Assembly: GCF_032118995.1 (NCBI RefSeq)
Contig: NC_092669.1
Coordinates: 5,207,501 to 5,271,500 of the forward strand
Direction: 5' to 3'
Length of the DNA stretch: 64,000 bases
Origin: Asterias amurensis
Taxonomy: Eukaryota > Echinodermata > Asteroidea > Forcipulatida > Asteriidae
Position numbers and translations under genes: made by a program. How positions within the stretch are numbered: position 1 is the first letter of the stretch; each line of letters opens with the position of its first letter. Below are positions 1 to 10,301 of the stretch, piece after piece. The notes beneath the pieces were generated by a model. It ran no database searches. It was not told where the DNA came from and worked only from the letters and a program-made list of their open reading frames with translations.

Positions 1-317
1 CTCAGCATCTGATATTTTAAGGTAAGCTTTCTATTATTATTATCTTTAAACGGTGTAAGTTTAAGGTAAATCTGTGGACATTGTGTTTTGTGTTACTAAA
101 AGTACCCAAATCCTTTAAAGGCAACATTTCCCTCTTTTTTTTTTGGGGGGGGGGGGCTGTTTGGTCATTTTAATCCTTTACAAAAAATGAAGATACGTGT
201 TTTGAAATTCAAAGGTGTGGTTGCGTTCTTAAGTAGCGCCGAAAATCTGGGGCAATTTTTTTGTCTTTTTGATTGCATGGCCCTGTCCCCAGATTCGGCT
301 CAGGCTAGCTTGGTCCG

Positions 318-568
318 CGAGGTTTAGCTGCACACTACGCAAGCAAATACGTGAACGTGAACGTCGGACAATAATATTGTGTTGTTTTGGGGTGACGTCG
401 CAACTTTGGGCCTATCGCATGCTCACGTATGACCTCTGCGCGCACGTACGTACCTGATGTGAAAAGTTGTAACTTCAGTATTCTAAAAAGTGTGAGATTT
501 TACCGATACAATATTTTCTGGCGTTCGCGTTCAACGTTCATGTTCACGCGAAATGTGCAGCTAAACCA
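318..568. repeat. Fold-back element downstream of copy A
   Basis: GGTTTAGCTGCAC at about 318 is repeated inverted as GTGCAGCTAAACC at about 556, and CGTGAACG-type sequence follows inside both arms. The same structure lies at about 11627-11868 in the duplicate. It looks like a non-autonomous DNA transposon that predates the duplication. Confidence 0.55.
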
Positions 569-1034
569 CCCGTACGCGATTAGGGCTTAGACGAGATTAG
601 CTGCCGGACGAAGCCGAATAGAAAGCCGAAGCCGTGGTTTCGAAAATGGCAAATGTCCACACGAACTATGTCCACGCACGAAGAATGTCATAGGATTGGA
701 CAATCTGAGAAGCATTACTACTGTAACGCTTCTCAGATTCAAATGTTTGGACACAACCGTGTTAATTTTGAACCTAAGATCCTTCGTAGTGATTTGTTTT
801 CCAGGCTCCTTTTATACTATCGAAAGCTACTGTAAACTTCTAACCATAAGTTATGCCAATAACGCTTGTAATTATTACTAACTATACACATACCTCCTCT
901 TTAAAATGTCTAATCTATTTGCGAAACTGTTACTTATACAAACTGTTCCTCTACTCAAGATAAAATTGGTTATGTGGAACCGTTTACCGTTTAGATTCCA
1001 CCGGCTTAAGCCCTACCTCTGTATTGGAACTTTA

Positions 1035-3071
1035 TTAAATCAAAAAGTATACCAACCCAATAACAAGTACAAAGAAATTATAAGAGCTACAGTGAACTAA
1101 AGTTGCTGAACTTGCTTCCGGAAGCTCACAACCTAAACCACCTCCTTCATACAAAGGACATTCTTCGAAATTCTCCATACAGTCGAGAATCTTAAGCCCT
1201 TGCCGCTTGCCCGAATCTAACCCCCCTTCAACATAGCTGTAGTAAACCGGTGAAGTCGCTTCCCCTCCGAAGAAAACGTGGTCAACTCGACCTTCGAGCG
1301 CGTCGGTGCATTGCCTTGAGAGTTCGGTGGGCCAAGCGGAGTATGAACCCATGGTGAGTGGATTACTCGTCCAGCCTGAGACTAAGATATCCTCGATGTC
1401 TGGAATGTTATCCCCGTACATGTTGCGAAGAACTTGTTCTATTTCAGCTTTGGTTTGAGATACTGGCTGGGCGTCCACTCGTCTTGACTCGTCACCTTTT
1501 AAGAGAAACGTAAAAACAAAATGTGAAAGCGAATCCCTAATTAAAGAAAAAGAAGGGGAAAAAACACGTTAAACAGACGCTTGAAAGGTCAGAGTCAGTG
1601 GTTAATCAACGTTGGTAAAACAATGACGTGCTAATATCAGGAAAGTCGTGCAGTGTAAAATGTTGCTTACAACGTTAGTAACGTAGTAAGAATACGGGTA
1701 ACCTAGCGTCCGCTAAACCTTGGGAATTGTTGGGCAGTAAAAAAGGTTGATTTCCAACGTTGGCACAACGTAGTATGCCGACGTTGGGACGTCGGCCCGA
1801 CAAAGTCCGACGTCTTGGTAGAGTTGGGTCAACGTTGGCCCAACATTTTTGACGTTAGATTGATGTAAAAACAAAGTAACCGCAACGTCACTACCAACCG
1901 TCAACAAAAAATGTGTACATTTGCCAACGTTGGGCCGACGTCTGTTAGCTGAAAAGATTTGCTTACCGGTTAAAGTCGCCAGCAGTGTGGGCGTGCCATT
2001 TGGATCATACCCCTCCGACTGGAAGTTGAAGAAAGCTGGGTAGTAGCCTTTTCTCGGGCTAGCATGCAGGATCCACTCCTTGTCGTCCCAGAACTTCGTT
2101 GGAAAGCTCAGGTAGATGTGCGTGTAGGCAGCTAGGAGTGACTTCTTGATGACAACATCCTTCCATTCTGGTAGAGGTGGGATGAACTCAACTAAGTCAT
2201 TCTGTAAGACACCGAGACTGAAGGTGACCAGGACTTGATCGGCGGTGTACACTGTGCCATCTTCGCAGGTGACAACCACCGAGGCAGGATCGCTCTGATC
2301 GATGGAGACTACTCTCTGATTCAAACGGGTGTGGTTGATGAACTCGGGCTCCTTTAGGAAACCAGCAACGACGTCAAAGATTGCAATGAATCCTCTCGGA
2401 TCCTTTAAGAAGTAGGTCTCACCAAAATCTTCCGCCTCATGCGTGGACAATAGCTCAGAGGGTTCAGCGTACTCAAAGTCAATCTCGAACCACTCGATGA
2501 GTTTCTCTGTGTCACTTTTCGGGCTCCAACCTCCGAGACGTAACGCTGACCGCTGCGACATGTCAGGGTTGCTTTTCTTGCCCTGTATCCTCGCCTTCAG
2601 AGAAAATAACTTTTCAAAGGCCGGTTCAAGTTTGTCGTAATCGTTATCTGCCTGATCTGTGACGTCGCTGCCGGTAGCATTCCGAACTATATAGCTCTCA
2701 TAGTCACTTGCTCTACGGTCGAGGTTTAGATCCATGGATAGTTGGTAAGTCTCAGGCCTTACCGGCCCGTAGGTCCATCCTGCTCCGAGTTCTATGGTAC
2801 GATTAGCAAACGTAGTGGATCGGACACGGCCCCCAATCTGATCCGCTCCTTCTATAATGATAAAGTCATCCATGCCTGCGTCATGGAGGATCCGCGAAGC
2901 CTGTAGACCCGACGCACCGGCACCTAAGATAAGAACTTTAGCGTGATTATCCGAAGAAGACTCAGCCCGACGATCGCGCCTACTTGCCCCATGCACAGGC
3001 TGGGAAATCACGGTAAAGAAAACAACTGCGAGAATGGAAGAAAATAGTACAAGTTTCAGTGTAAACTCCAT
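1035..3071 (-). CDS. Secreted polyamine oxidase-like flavoprotein, copy A
   Basis: Two coding exons: 3071-1967 and 1495-1035 (521 aa), joined in phase 1 through a GT-AG intron. The start has a good context (CAAAATGG). Residues 1-28 are a signal peptide, followed by a basic stretch (RRDRR). GAGASG at 50-55 is the Rossmann FAD motif, with IIEGADQIGGR after it. The whole chain aligns with maize polyamine oxidase, including the ESRR and QTKAEI block at the exon junction and GEATSPVYYSYVEGG near the C-terminus. Such enzymes oxidise spermine or spermidine and release H2O2. The tyrosine after AA in AAYTHIYLSF is kept, but the next-but-one residue is His318 instead of the family's catalytic lysine (maize Lys300). 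Residues 508-521 are hydrophobic after small residues (EASSA), like a GPI-anchor signal. NXT sites at 90, 131 and 247 suggest glycosylation. It may be an altered-activity oxidase. The family call is firm; the substrate is unknown. Confidence 0.85.
1607..1942. repeat. CAACGTTGG-rich insertion in oxidase intron (copy A)
   Basis: Short palindromic words built on CAACGTTGG and GACGTCGG recur many times in both orientations inside the intron. The matching block in copy C lies at about 12914-13255. Copy B has an unrelated 304-base intron, so the insertion entered the A/C ancestor after it split from B. Confidence 0.6.
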
Positions 3072-3716
3072 TTTGCCTGCCTGGTATCACTGCGAAATAC
3101 TGCCACACCTTTGTAACATTTCTAGGTCGAGTTGGGATTTAGCAAGTCAATACGATATATCACAGTGCTCTGCCTATTGGAAACTTGGTCATAACATGGA
3201 GGTCATATATGGACAGAGATGGTTGTTATGCATGCCAGCTCATCACTATTGCAAGGCTATACCACTTTGTGTTTGGACTTAGACCGTGACTATAAAGAAT
3301 GAAAACGAACCTTGAATCGACCCACTAAATCACTTTTGCACGACCGGATATATAGATGAGCACCCTGTTGGTTTTAGACCGTGGGATGATGCTCCAAATT
3401 CTGCTTTTCAGTGGTCTACCCTACACAACTACTTACATTTGGTCTCAAAATTTGAAGAAAATTCAACTTACCACCCAAAAAAAGTCGTCAAGCACAAAAC
3501 TTACGCAGTATGGATTTATTCGCGAAATGAAGCACAATAATACAGCGAGAATAAATGGCTGAACGTGCAAGAAAAAAATAGATGACTTATAAGCTCGGCC
3601 ATCATAGCGCATATGACATGCATGTGGATGTGTGGACCAATGAAAGAGCTTGTTTCGAAGTCCTGTGGTTTTGTGACCCTTTTCGAAACGACGGCGTCTG
3701 CGTTGGATTCAGCTTC

Positions 3717-4112
3717 ACAAACAATGGAACCCCTATGAGCGGGCTAAGCACAGGCTAATCATACTAATATTCTGGTAGCACCATGTAATGCTTTACAAGG
3801 TGCTGTGGCGCAATTTTGCTGCCGATCGGACCGGGAACACCGGGGCAAAATCCTTCTCTTTTCGATAAGTACACTGGGTTTCTTTTATATGCGTTACATA
3901 ACACATTGGACCAACGGCTTTACGTCCCATCCGAAGGACGAAGCAATGGTTAAGTGACATCATAATTTTGTAAAGTTAAGAAAACTCCTTAACATCTTTT
4001 GACCCAGAGGTGCTCGGTCCAAGTTGTCAAACATAATGACAATGAAGTAAACTTAATCACAAACAATGGAACCCTATGAGCGGGCTAAGCACGGGCTAAT
4101 CATACTAATATT
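3717..4112. repeat. SINE fragment between 52-base direct repeats
   Basis: About 3779-3952 is a minus-strand piece of the tRNA-headed SINE seen at 42544: GGTGCTGTGGCGCA, then GGGAACACCGGGGC and CTTCTCTTTTCGATAAG. It lies between two nearly identical direct repeats at about 3717-3769 and 4062-4112, which contain GAGCGGGCTAAGCAC. The repeats are far too long for a target-site duplication. Confidence 0.6.
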
Positions 4113-4325
4113 TTGTAACCGTTGGAACCTACTTTATATCTTTGCCTGGTCAAACATAATTTAAAGGGGCATTACAGTATTACATTTAGTTTTAGCCCAC
4201 AAACGTTAAGTTAAAAAAGCAAATAAAGACTAGGAAATAGAGTGCTCTCATAGTGGTGCACAAGGTTTGATACACACATCTCAACGCGTGTTCAGGCTGT
4301 TAAGTCAACTTCTTAGTTTCTGTAG

Positions 4326-4566
4326 GTCGACTTGGTGAGATAAATTATGTCAGTTAGTCGACTGATCATTTTCTCCAAGTCGACTTGGTGAGATGGATTA
4401 TGTCAGTAAGTCGATTTTCCATTTTATATAAGTCGACTTGGTGAGATAAATTATGTTGTTAAGTCAACTGATTGTTTTGAATAAGTCGACTTAGCAAGAT
4501 AAAATATGTCGGTAAGTCAACTTATTCCACGAAATAACTCGTCTTGATGAGATAAATTATATGGGA
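4326..4566. repeat. Minisatellite, 53-bp unit, about 4.5 copies
   Basis: The phrase GTCGACTTGGTGAGATAAAT recurs with starts at 4326, 4379, 4432 and 4485 and a diverged copy near 4538. The spacing is 53 each time. Each unit also holds an internal inverted TAAGTCGACT, so every unit could form a small hairpin. Confidence 0.85.
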
Positions 4567-6959
4567 TGGCACTCCTGGAGATCCGTAGTCACCGTACTTA
4601 CAACGTAGAGCAATGGCGTACAGTACTAACATAGATCTGAATTTAGCTTATACTCGGCGTGAACTTGTTTCCCTACTAGTCCTCCTCATTGCTGAATGAT
4701 CAACATGGAATTAAAGGCGAAGTTTCGCTGAGATGGCCACCTTCTTCAGTGATTCATATGACTTTTAATTAGGTGAGAAAATAGAAGCAGATAAAGACGA
4801 ACATTGGTTTTGTTTTGATCAAACACCGAGAACTATAGGCTATTTGAGGGTGCTCGGACGGCGTCCCGGACGGCACAGTAGGTTTTAACCAACCATGATA
4901 AAACGGTAAGCGTTGTGTGAAAATCATTCCTTTTCAAAATAAGTATTTATTTATTGTACAACTATGTTATAAACTTTATACATCATAAGTAGGTTTTAAG
5001 TTGATCATTTCAAAAGCAGTAACTTGTGCAATTTCCTTACATTGAATCGTTTCAATGACTACCCCCTCGTCTTTGAACAGGCTGGTCCTGAAGAGGGTGC
5101 AATATAAATTCAATACAGTATTAATAATTGATAAACAAAATAATAAGCCTTCACATTTGTTTAATTGATTTTCCTTTAATCAAACTTTGTTAAATTTTCT
5201 TGTTCTTTTTGCTTCTTTAGAATACAGCAAATTCTGAAACATTCACCGAATGGTCGTGGATCCAGTAAAAGATTTCCACTCGCTGTGTTGTATTCCTTAT
5301 TTCCTCGATACAGCCTACAGGTAGAATTAATTTTGTACTAAACTCATTATGTTTTAGTCAACATTTGCGAGGGGCTTGGGTTCGTTTTGCAGTTCCACCG
5401 ACTTGCCTTTGTTTTATATTAGATTTAAAGCAGTCTAAAAATTAACAGCCCGCTCTGTACGAAAATCATTATCTTAAAATAAAGCAAGCCTTTCATAAAA
5501 TGCACACACTATTCTTGACGCTTAACAATTATCATAACGTATATACATTTACTTTGATGTTAATAAGCATCAATGTTTCTTGCTCCCCGATAAGTAGGCC
5601 TATCCAAAGTATTTCAGGAATATAACTTGATAATGTAAACATAAATCATGGCTAGTATGAAGTTGTGAACTATCAAAGTAACAAATAATCAAATCGCATT
5701 GAAAATTTCAAAGTTTATTTATACTGGATATACAATATTCTTGTGAGTAACTCTTAGGGCAGTTTCGAGATCTGCAGCGAAGATGATAGAAAGGAAGTCA
5801 ACAATAATAGCTAGTGTATGATTTATGACAATATCCTAAACAAGTTAAACAAATCGTTCCTACGCCTCATTTCTTTTTTATAAAGCTTCAATTTTATTCC
5901 CTTTTCAAGGCGTTTTCAACAAATCTTGAGAACAAAGCAATGTGCAATATTTGTTTTTTACACCAGGCTTTTACTCCCGGAAACCGAACACCTTGAGTTT
6001 GTTTACAAACTCTCAATGTCTAGTTGATACTTCTTCTTCTTCTTCTTCTTCTGAATCTCCCATGTCCGCTAACAAAAATACCTTTCCCAAATGAACTTGA
6101 AACTTCGCACATAGTTAGATATTCATTAGGAGAAGAAAAATGTGTATTTACGTCATAATGACGTCATCCATTCTTGAGTTATGAAAATTCAAAGTTTATT
6201 ATTTCAAAAAATCGTAACTTTTGATCTACATTATGGATTCTTACAATCGATACATCATCGGAAAGGTCGTTAAAAACTCCGTAAACGCCTCGCAGACATG
6301 ACCCCATTTTGATCTTGTCTTCCGGTTCAAAATCGAGGTTGAAAGTTCAAAAATTCATGTACAAAGAACTACGAAATTCCCCTATTGGTCGTATGTATAA
6401 AGATTGTACACACACAACATGTGTAATGTACACGTACGTGTAGTGTATGCATGTGTTCATCCAGCCCCATAAGCGCGTGGTGTAGTTTCTGTACATCATG
6501 AAATGGGTATGTTTGTGACCATGTAGGCCAAAGCGATTGTTTGCTTTGATTGGTGCTTTTTTATTGTGACTAGTAAAGTGAACATACTTTCACACATCCG
6601 AAAACCTAGAGTTTGTTTTACAAATTCTAAATTTCTAGTTTCTATGTTAAATTCGCTGATCGCCTTTGAGATATCGACGAAAATGCAGAGAATTACCGAC
6701 AGTAACGCTGCTTAGATTTAAAATTTAGGACATAGAAACTTACTCCGAATTGAAAGGTTTTCAAAACTGCCTATTTAATACTGTAGGCATCTTGTTTGCT
6801 AAAGTTTGCCATTAAAACAATTGTTACTAAACGTATACGGTCAACATAAAGAAACTGTTATAATGTTCCGGAAGTACAATGTTAATCAGCCTACCATTCA
6901 GTCTCCATCTGCATAGACCGTCCGTATGGTGAGGCATTCTCCAAATCGAGGAAACCTTA

Positions 6960-8835
6960 CTAGATCAGTAAATACACCAATCCAAAAACAAATAAGTTAC
7001 AAAGGAAATTATAAGAACTACAGTGAACTAAAGTTGCTGAACTTGCTTCCGGAACCTCACAACCTAAACCACCTCCTTCATACAAAGGACATTCTTCGAA
7101 ATTCTCCATACAGTCGAGAATCTTTAGCCCTTCCCGCTTGCCCGAATCTAACCCCCCTTCAACGTAGCCGTATTGTACTGCTGAGGTCGCTTCCCCTCCG
7201 AAGAAAACGCGGTCAACTCGACCTTCGAGCGCGTCAGTGCATTGCCTGGAGAGTTCGGTGGGCCAAGTTGAGTATGAACCCATGGTGAGTGGATTGCTCG
7301 TCCAGCCTGAGATTAAGATATCCTCGATGTCTGGAATGCTATCCCCGTACATGTTGCGAAGAACTTATTCTATTTCAGCTTTGGTTTGAGATACTGGCTC
7401 GGCCTCAACTCGTCTTGACTCGTCACCTTTTAAGAGAAACGAAAAAAAAACAAGTGTGACTAGAGATGGATAGTTCTAGAAGCCAATACAAGGTGTCCTG
7501 CCTAGTCTCTGCCTTTTATACCTGCAGCTCTTCTACTATTTCTGGCCCGCGAGATGACTGTCTGAAATTTCTGTCTACCACGTTGTGTTTCAGAAAGTGG
7601 GTTTACCTACAATTTGGCCGATCGGAGTCACAATAAAACAATTATATCCAAATGTCGAATTCAGGGATTTTGGCGAGTAGAAAAATCAAATGGACTATTG
7701 AAAACAAATATTTTTAATACACTTTCTTACCGGTTAAAGTCGCCAGCAATGTAGGCGTGCCGTCTGGATCATACCCCTCAGCCTGGAAGTTGAAAAAAGC
7801 TGGGAAGTAGCCTTTTCTCGGGCTAGCATGCAGGATCCACTCCGTGTCGTCCCAGAACTTAGATGGAAAGCTCAGGTAGATGTGTGAGTAGGCAGCTATG
7901 AGAGACTTCTTGATGACAACATCCTTCCATTCTGGTAGAGGTGGGATGAACTCAACTAAGTCATTCTGTAAGACACCGAGACTGAAGCTAACCAAAATTT
8001 GATCAGCTGTGAACACTGTGCCGTCCTCGCACGTGACAACCACCGAGGCAGGATAGCTCTGATCGATGGAGACTACTCGCTGATTCAAACGGGTATGGTT
8101 GATGAACTCGGGCTCCTTTAAGAAACCAGCAACGACGTCAAAGATTGCTTTGAATCCTCTCGGATCCTTTAAGAATTGGGTATCACCAAAATCCCTTGCC
8201 TCACTTGCAGACAATACCTCCGTAGCTTCAGCAAACTCAAAGTCTATGTCGAACCACTCGATGAGTTTCTGTGTGTCACTTTTCGGGCTCCAACCTCCGA
8301 GACGTAACGCCGACCGCTGCGACATGTCAGGGTTGCTTTTCTTGCTCTGAATCCTCGCCTTCAGAGAAAATAACTTTTCCATGGCCGGTTCGAATTTGTC
8401 GTAGTCGCCAAATGCCTGATCGGTGACGTTGTTACCGGTGTCATTACGGATTGTAATGCTGTCGTAGTCATTTGTTCTTCGGTCGAGGTTGATGTCTTTG
8501 ACAAGTTGGTGGACTGTAGGCCTTACCGGCCCGTATGTCCATCCTGCTCCGAGTTCTATGGTGCGATTAGCAAATGTAGTGGATTGAACACGGCCCCCAA
8601 TCCGATCTGCTCCTTCTATAATGATAAAATCATCCATGCCTGCGTCATGGAGGATCCGCGAAGCCTGTAGACCCGACGCACCAGCACCCAAGATAAGAAC
8701 TTTAGCGTGATTATCAGAAGAAGACTCTGCCCGACGATTGCGCCGACTTGCCCCATGCACAGGCTGGGAAATCGCGGTAAGGAAAACAACTGCGAGAATT
8801 GCAGACAAAGTTGAAAGTTTAAGTGTAAATTCCAT
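6960..8835 (-). pseudogene. Polyamine oxidase-like gene, copy B, with in-frame stop
   Basis: Exon 1 (8835-7731) is fully open, is exactly as long as in copies A and C (1,105 bases) and has the same donor. Exon 2 should start at 7426, after an AG matching the other copies. In that frame codon TAA at 7365-7367 replaces the glutamine codon CAA of the other copies (EIEQVL becomes EIE-stop). The rest of exon 2 stays open to the TAG near 6960, including the GEATSAVQYGYVEGG block and a hydrophobic tail. A product ending at the stop would lack about 130 residues, including the C-terminal FAD-contact region and tail. The upstream open codons MYQAGK begin with GTG, so ATG at 8835 is the likely start. 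The protein is clearly more diverged than A and C and its intron is unrelated. It is either a young pseudogene or carries a sequence error. His again replaces the flavin-site lysine (AAYSHIYLSF). Confidence 0.72.
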
Positions 8836-9397
8836 TTTGCCTGCCTGGTACACCTAACTTCTTTTTTGTAGGTCAGTTGTGTACAAGCCCTGCCTAGTGG
8901 GGGACTTGGTTGAATAATATGCCTGCCCTCGAAAATAATGCTTGGCTTATATTTGTGTTTAACCTTGCACCATGGCTATAAAGTCATTGATAAACTTTAG
9001 AACCGTGACAATTTAAACTACTTTTTTTCTACGGGTCGATGAGCACCCTGCTGATTTTGTTTGTTCGTTGTTTTTTGGTTGGTCGTTTTTATTTATTTTT
9101 CGTCTACAAAATAGAAAGTAATTCATTGTTCGTTTACAAATGACCTGGTGTGGCATTCGATTCAGCGTCCACTGTAGCCTTTTGTCATGAACAGCTTCAT
9201 TGAGCCCTGATCTAAAGCGACTGATGGGGTGAGACCATGCATAGATTTCTACTCATCGGGAAGCCAGCAGTTCGCGCGAGAGCAATGATCTCGGGGGAGC
9301 ACCGCCACAACTCGACTAATTCACCGCGTTGGACCGATTTAACGACTTGTCCACAAGTCTAGACCATGCACCGCTTGGATAAAGTTAGCTTTAAATC

Positions 9398-9515
9398 AAG
9401 GCGCACGCGGCGGCGGCGGCACCCCCATGATTATCACGCACGACCAGCGCGATGGTCTTTTTTCGTGCGTGATTTTGGGGTCGTGCTTGACATCTGGGGT
9501 TGCCGCGTGCGCCTT
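9398..9515. repeat. Short fold-back element (AAGGCGCACGCGGC ends)
   Basis: AAGGCGCACGCGGC at the left end matches GCCGCGTGCGCCTT at the right end in inverted orientation. A second inner pair, TCACGCACGA and TCGTGCGTGA, sits inside. About 118 bases long; typical of a MITE. Confidence 0.65.
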
Positions 9516-9570
9516 GGGAAAAGGCTAGGAGAAAGTTCAAATGGGCACATTAGTCAATCGGTAATTCACT

Positions 9571-9765
9571 ACACACTGCATGTACTGACCGGTGTGGCGG
9601 TTTTAACTTTTCGCCGTGTTAAGTTTTCCGAATGACCAAATACGGTAACATAACGTCATGCGACGCCTGCGCACAGCAAGCAAAATAAGTCAATTGTTAT
9701 ATACTTTACTGAGTCCCGGAAAACTGAACACGGCGTAAGACTGAAACCGCCACACCGGCAACATG
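9571..9765. repeat. Fold-back element (CCGGTGTGGCGGTTT arms)
   Basis: Long imperfect inverted arms: TGACCGGTGTGGCGGTTTTA and CGCCGTGTTAAGTTTTCCG on the left pair with GGAAAACTGAACACGGCG and GAAACCGCCACACCGG on the right. About 195 bases, with no coding capacity. Confidence 0.65.
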
Positions 9766-9977
9766 CAGTGACGCACTCACCTGAACGACTCAATTGGAAG
9801 TCAAGGCAACCTCCCACCTTTTCGTCATTGTGTCACTGGTTCCTCTCTGCGTTGTACACGATGTTAGAAGGTGCATGCTGGAGTGGGACCAGTGAAGGAA
9901 CCCTGGGCTAGAGGCTGGTTCCAAAATCGTCGACCACAGTAGTCAACCAATGGTCGACCTGCCCGGGTTCGAGTCCG

Positions 9978-10301
9978 GGTGCGTTCGTTTAGCTTCCCTG
10001 GGTCGACCCCGGTGTGTGGCGGGTTTTTTTCCCAGGACGAGCGTGTGCAGATAGTTACCCACGTTCGTCCTGGTAAAAAAGAAAACGCCACGCACCGGGG
10101 TCGACCCAGGGGAGCTAAACGAACGCACCCATTATAATGGTATATAGGGTGCGTTCGTTTAGCTTCCCTGGGTCAACCCCGGTGTGTGGCGGTTTTTTTT
10201 CCAGGACGAACGTGGGTAATGTTCTGCACACGTTTGTTCTGGAAAAAACCCACGCCACACACCGGGGTCGACCCAGGGGAGCTAAACGAACGCACCCATA
10301 G
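9978..10301. repeat. Two adjacent GGGTGCGTTCGTTTAGC fold-back elements
   Basis: Two head-to-tail copies, about 9978-10132 and 10148-10301. Each starts GGTGCGTTCGTTTAGCTTCC and ends with the inverted GAGCTAAACGAACGCACCC, and each has an inner hairpin around CAGGACGA. Longer relatives lie at 44310-44562 and 61380-61613. The sequence just before the first copy (CCGGGTTCGAGTCCGGG) looks like a tRNA B-box. Confidence 0.75.

Larger units (their letters stand above)
1..3380. repeat. Segmental duplication, left copy (pairs with 11304-14965)
   Basis: The sequence from base 1 matches 11304 onward almost base for base: the 3' flank, both exons, the intron and about 300 bases upstream of the start codon. 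Differences are scattered single bases and short indels, plus a MITE present only in the right copy. The left edge lies outside the window. The upstream match fades near 3380. Confidence 0.9.
3380..6925. other. Intergenic, copy A to copy B
   Basis: No coding gene is recognised. It holds the SINE fragment and the 53-bp minisatellite listed separately, a CTT microsatellite near 6031-6052 and AT-rich sequence. The stretch at 6120-6380 (ACGTCATAATGACGTCAT, then AAAATTCAAAGTTTATTATT) looks like an old repeat but could not be assigned. Confidence 0.6.

Noticed and set aside
2443-2640. Plus-strand open frames over the oxidase exons (also 8099-8350, 13757-13954 and others)
   Set aside because: They are antisense shadows of the conserved minus-strand exons and have no independent similarity.
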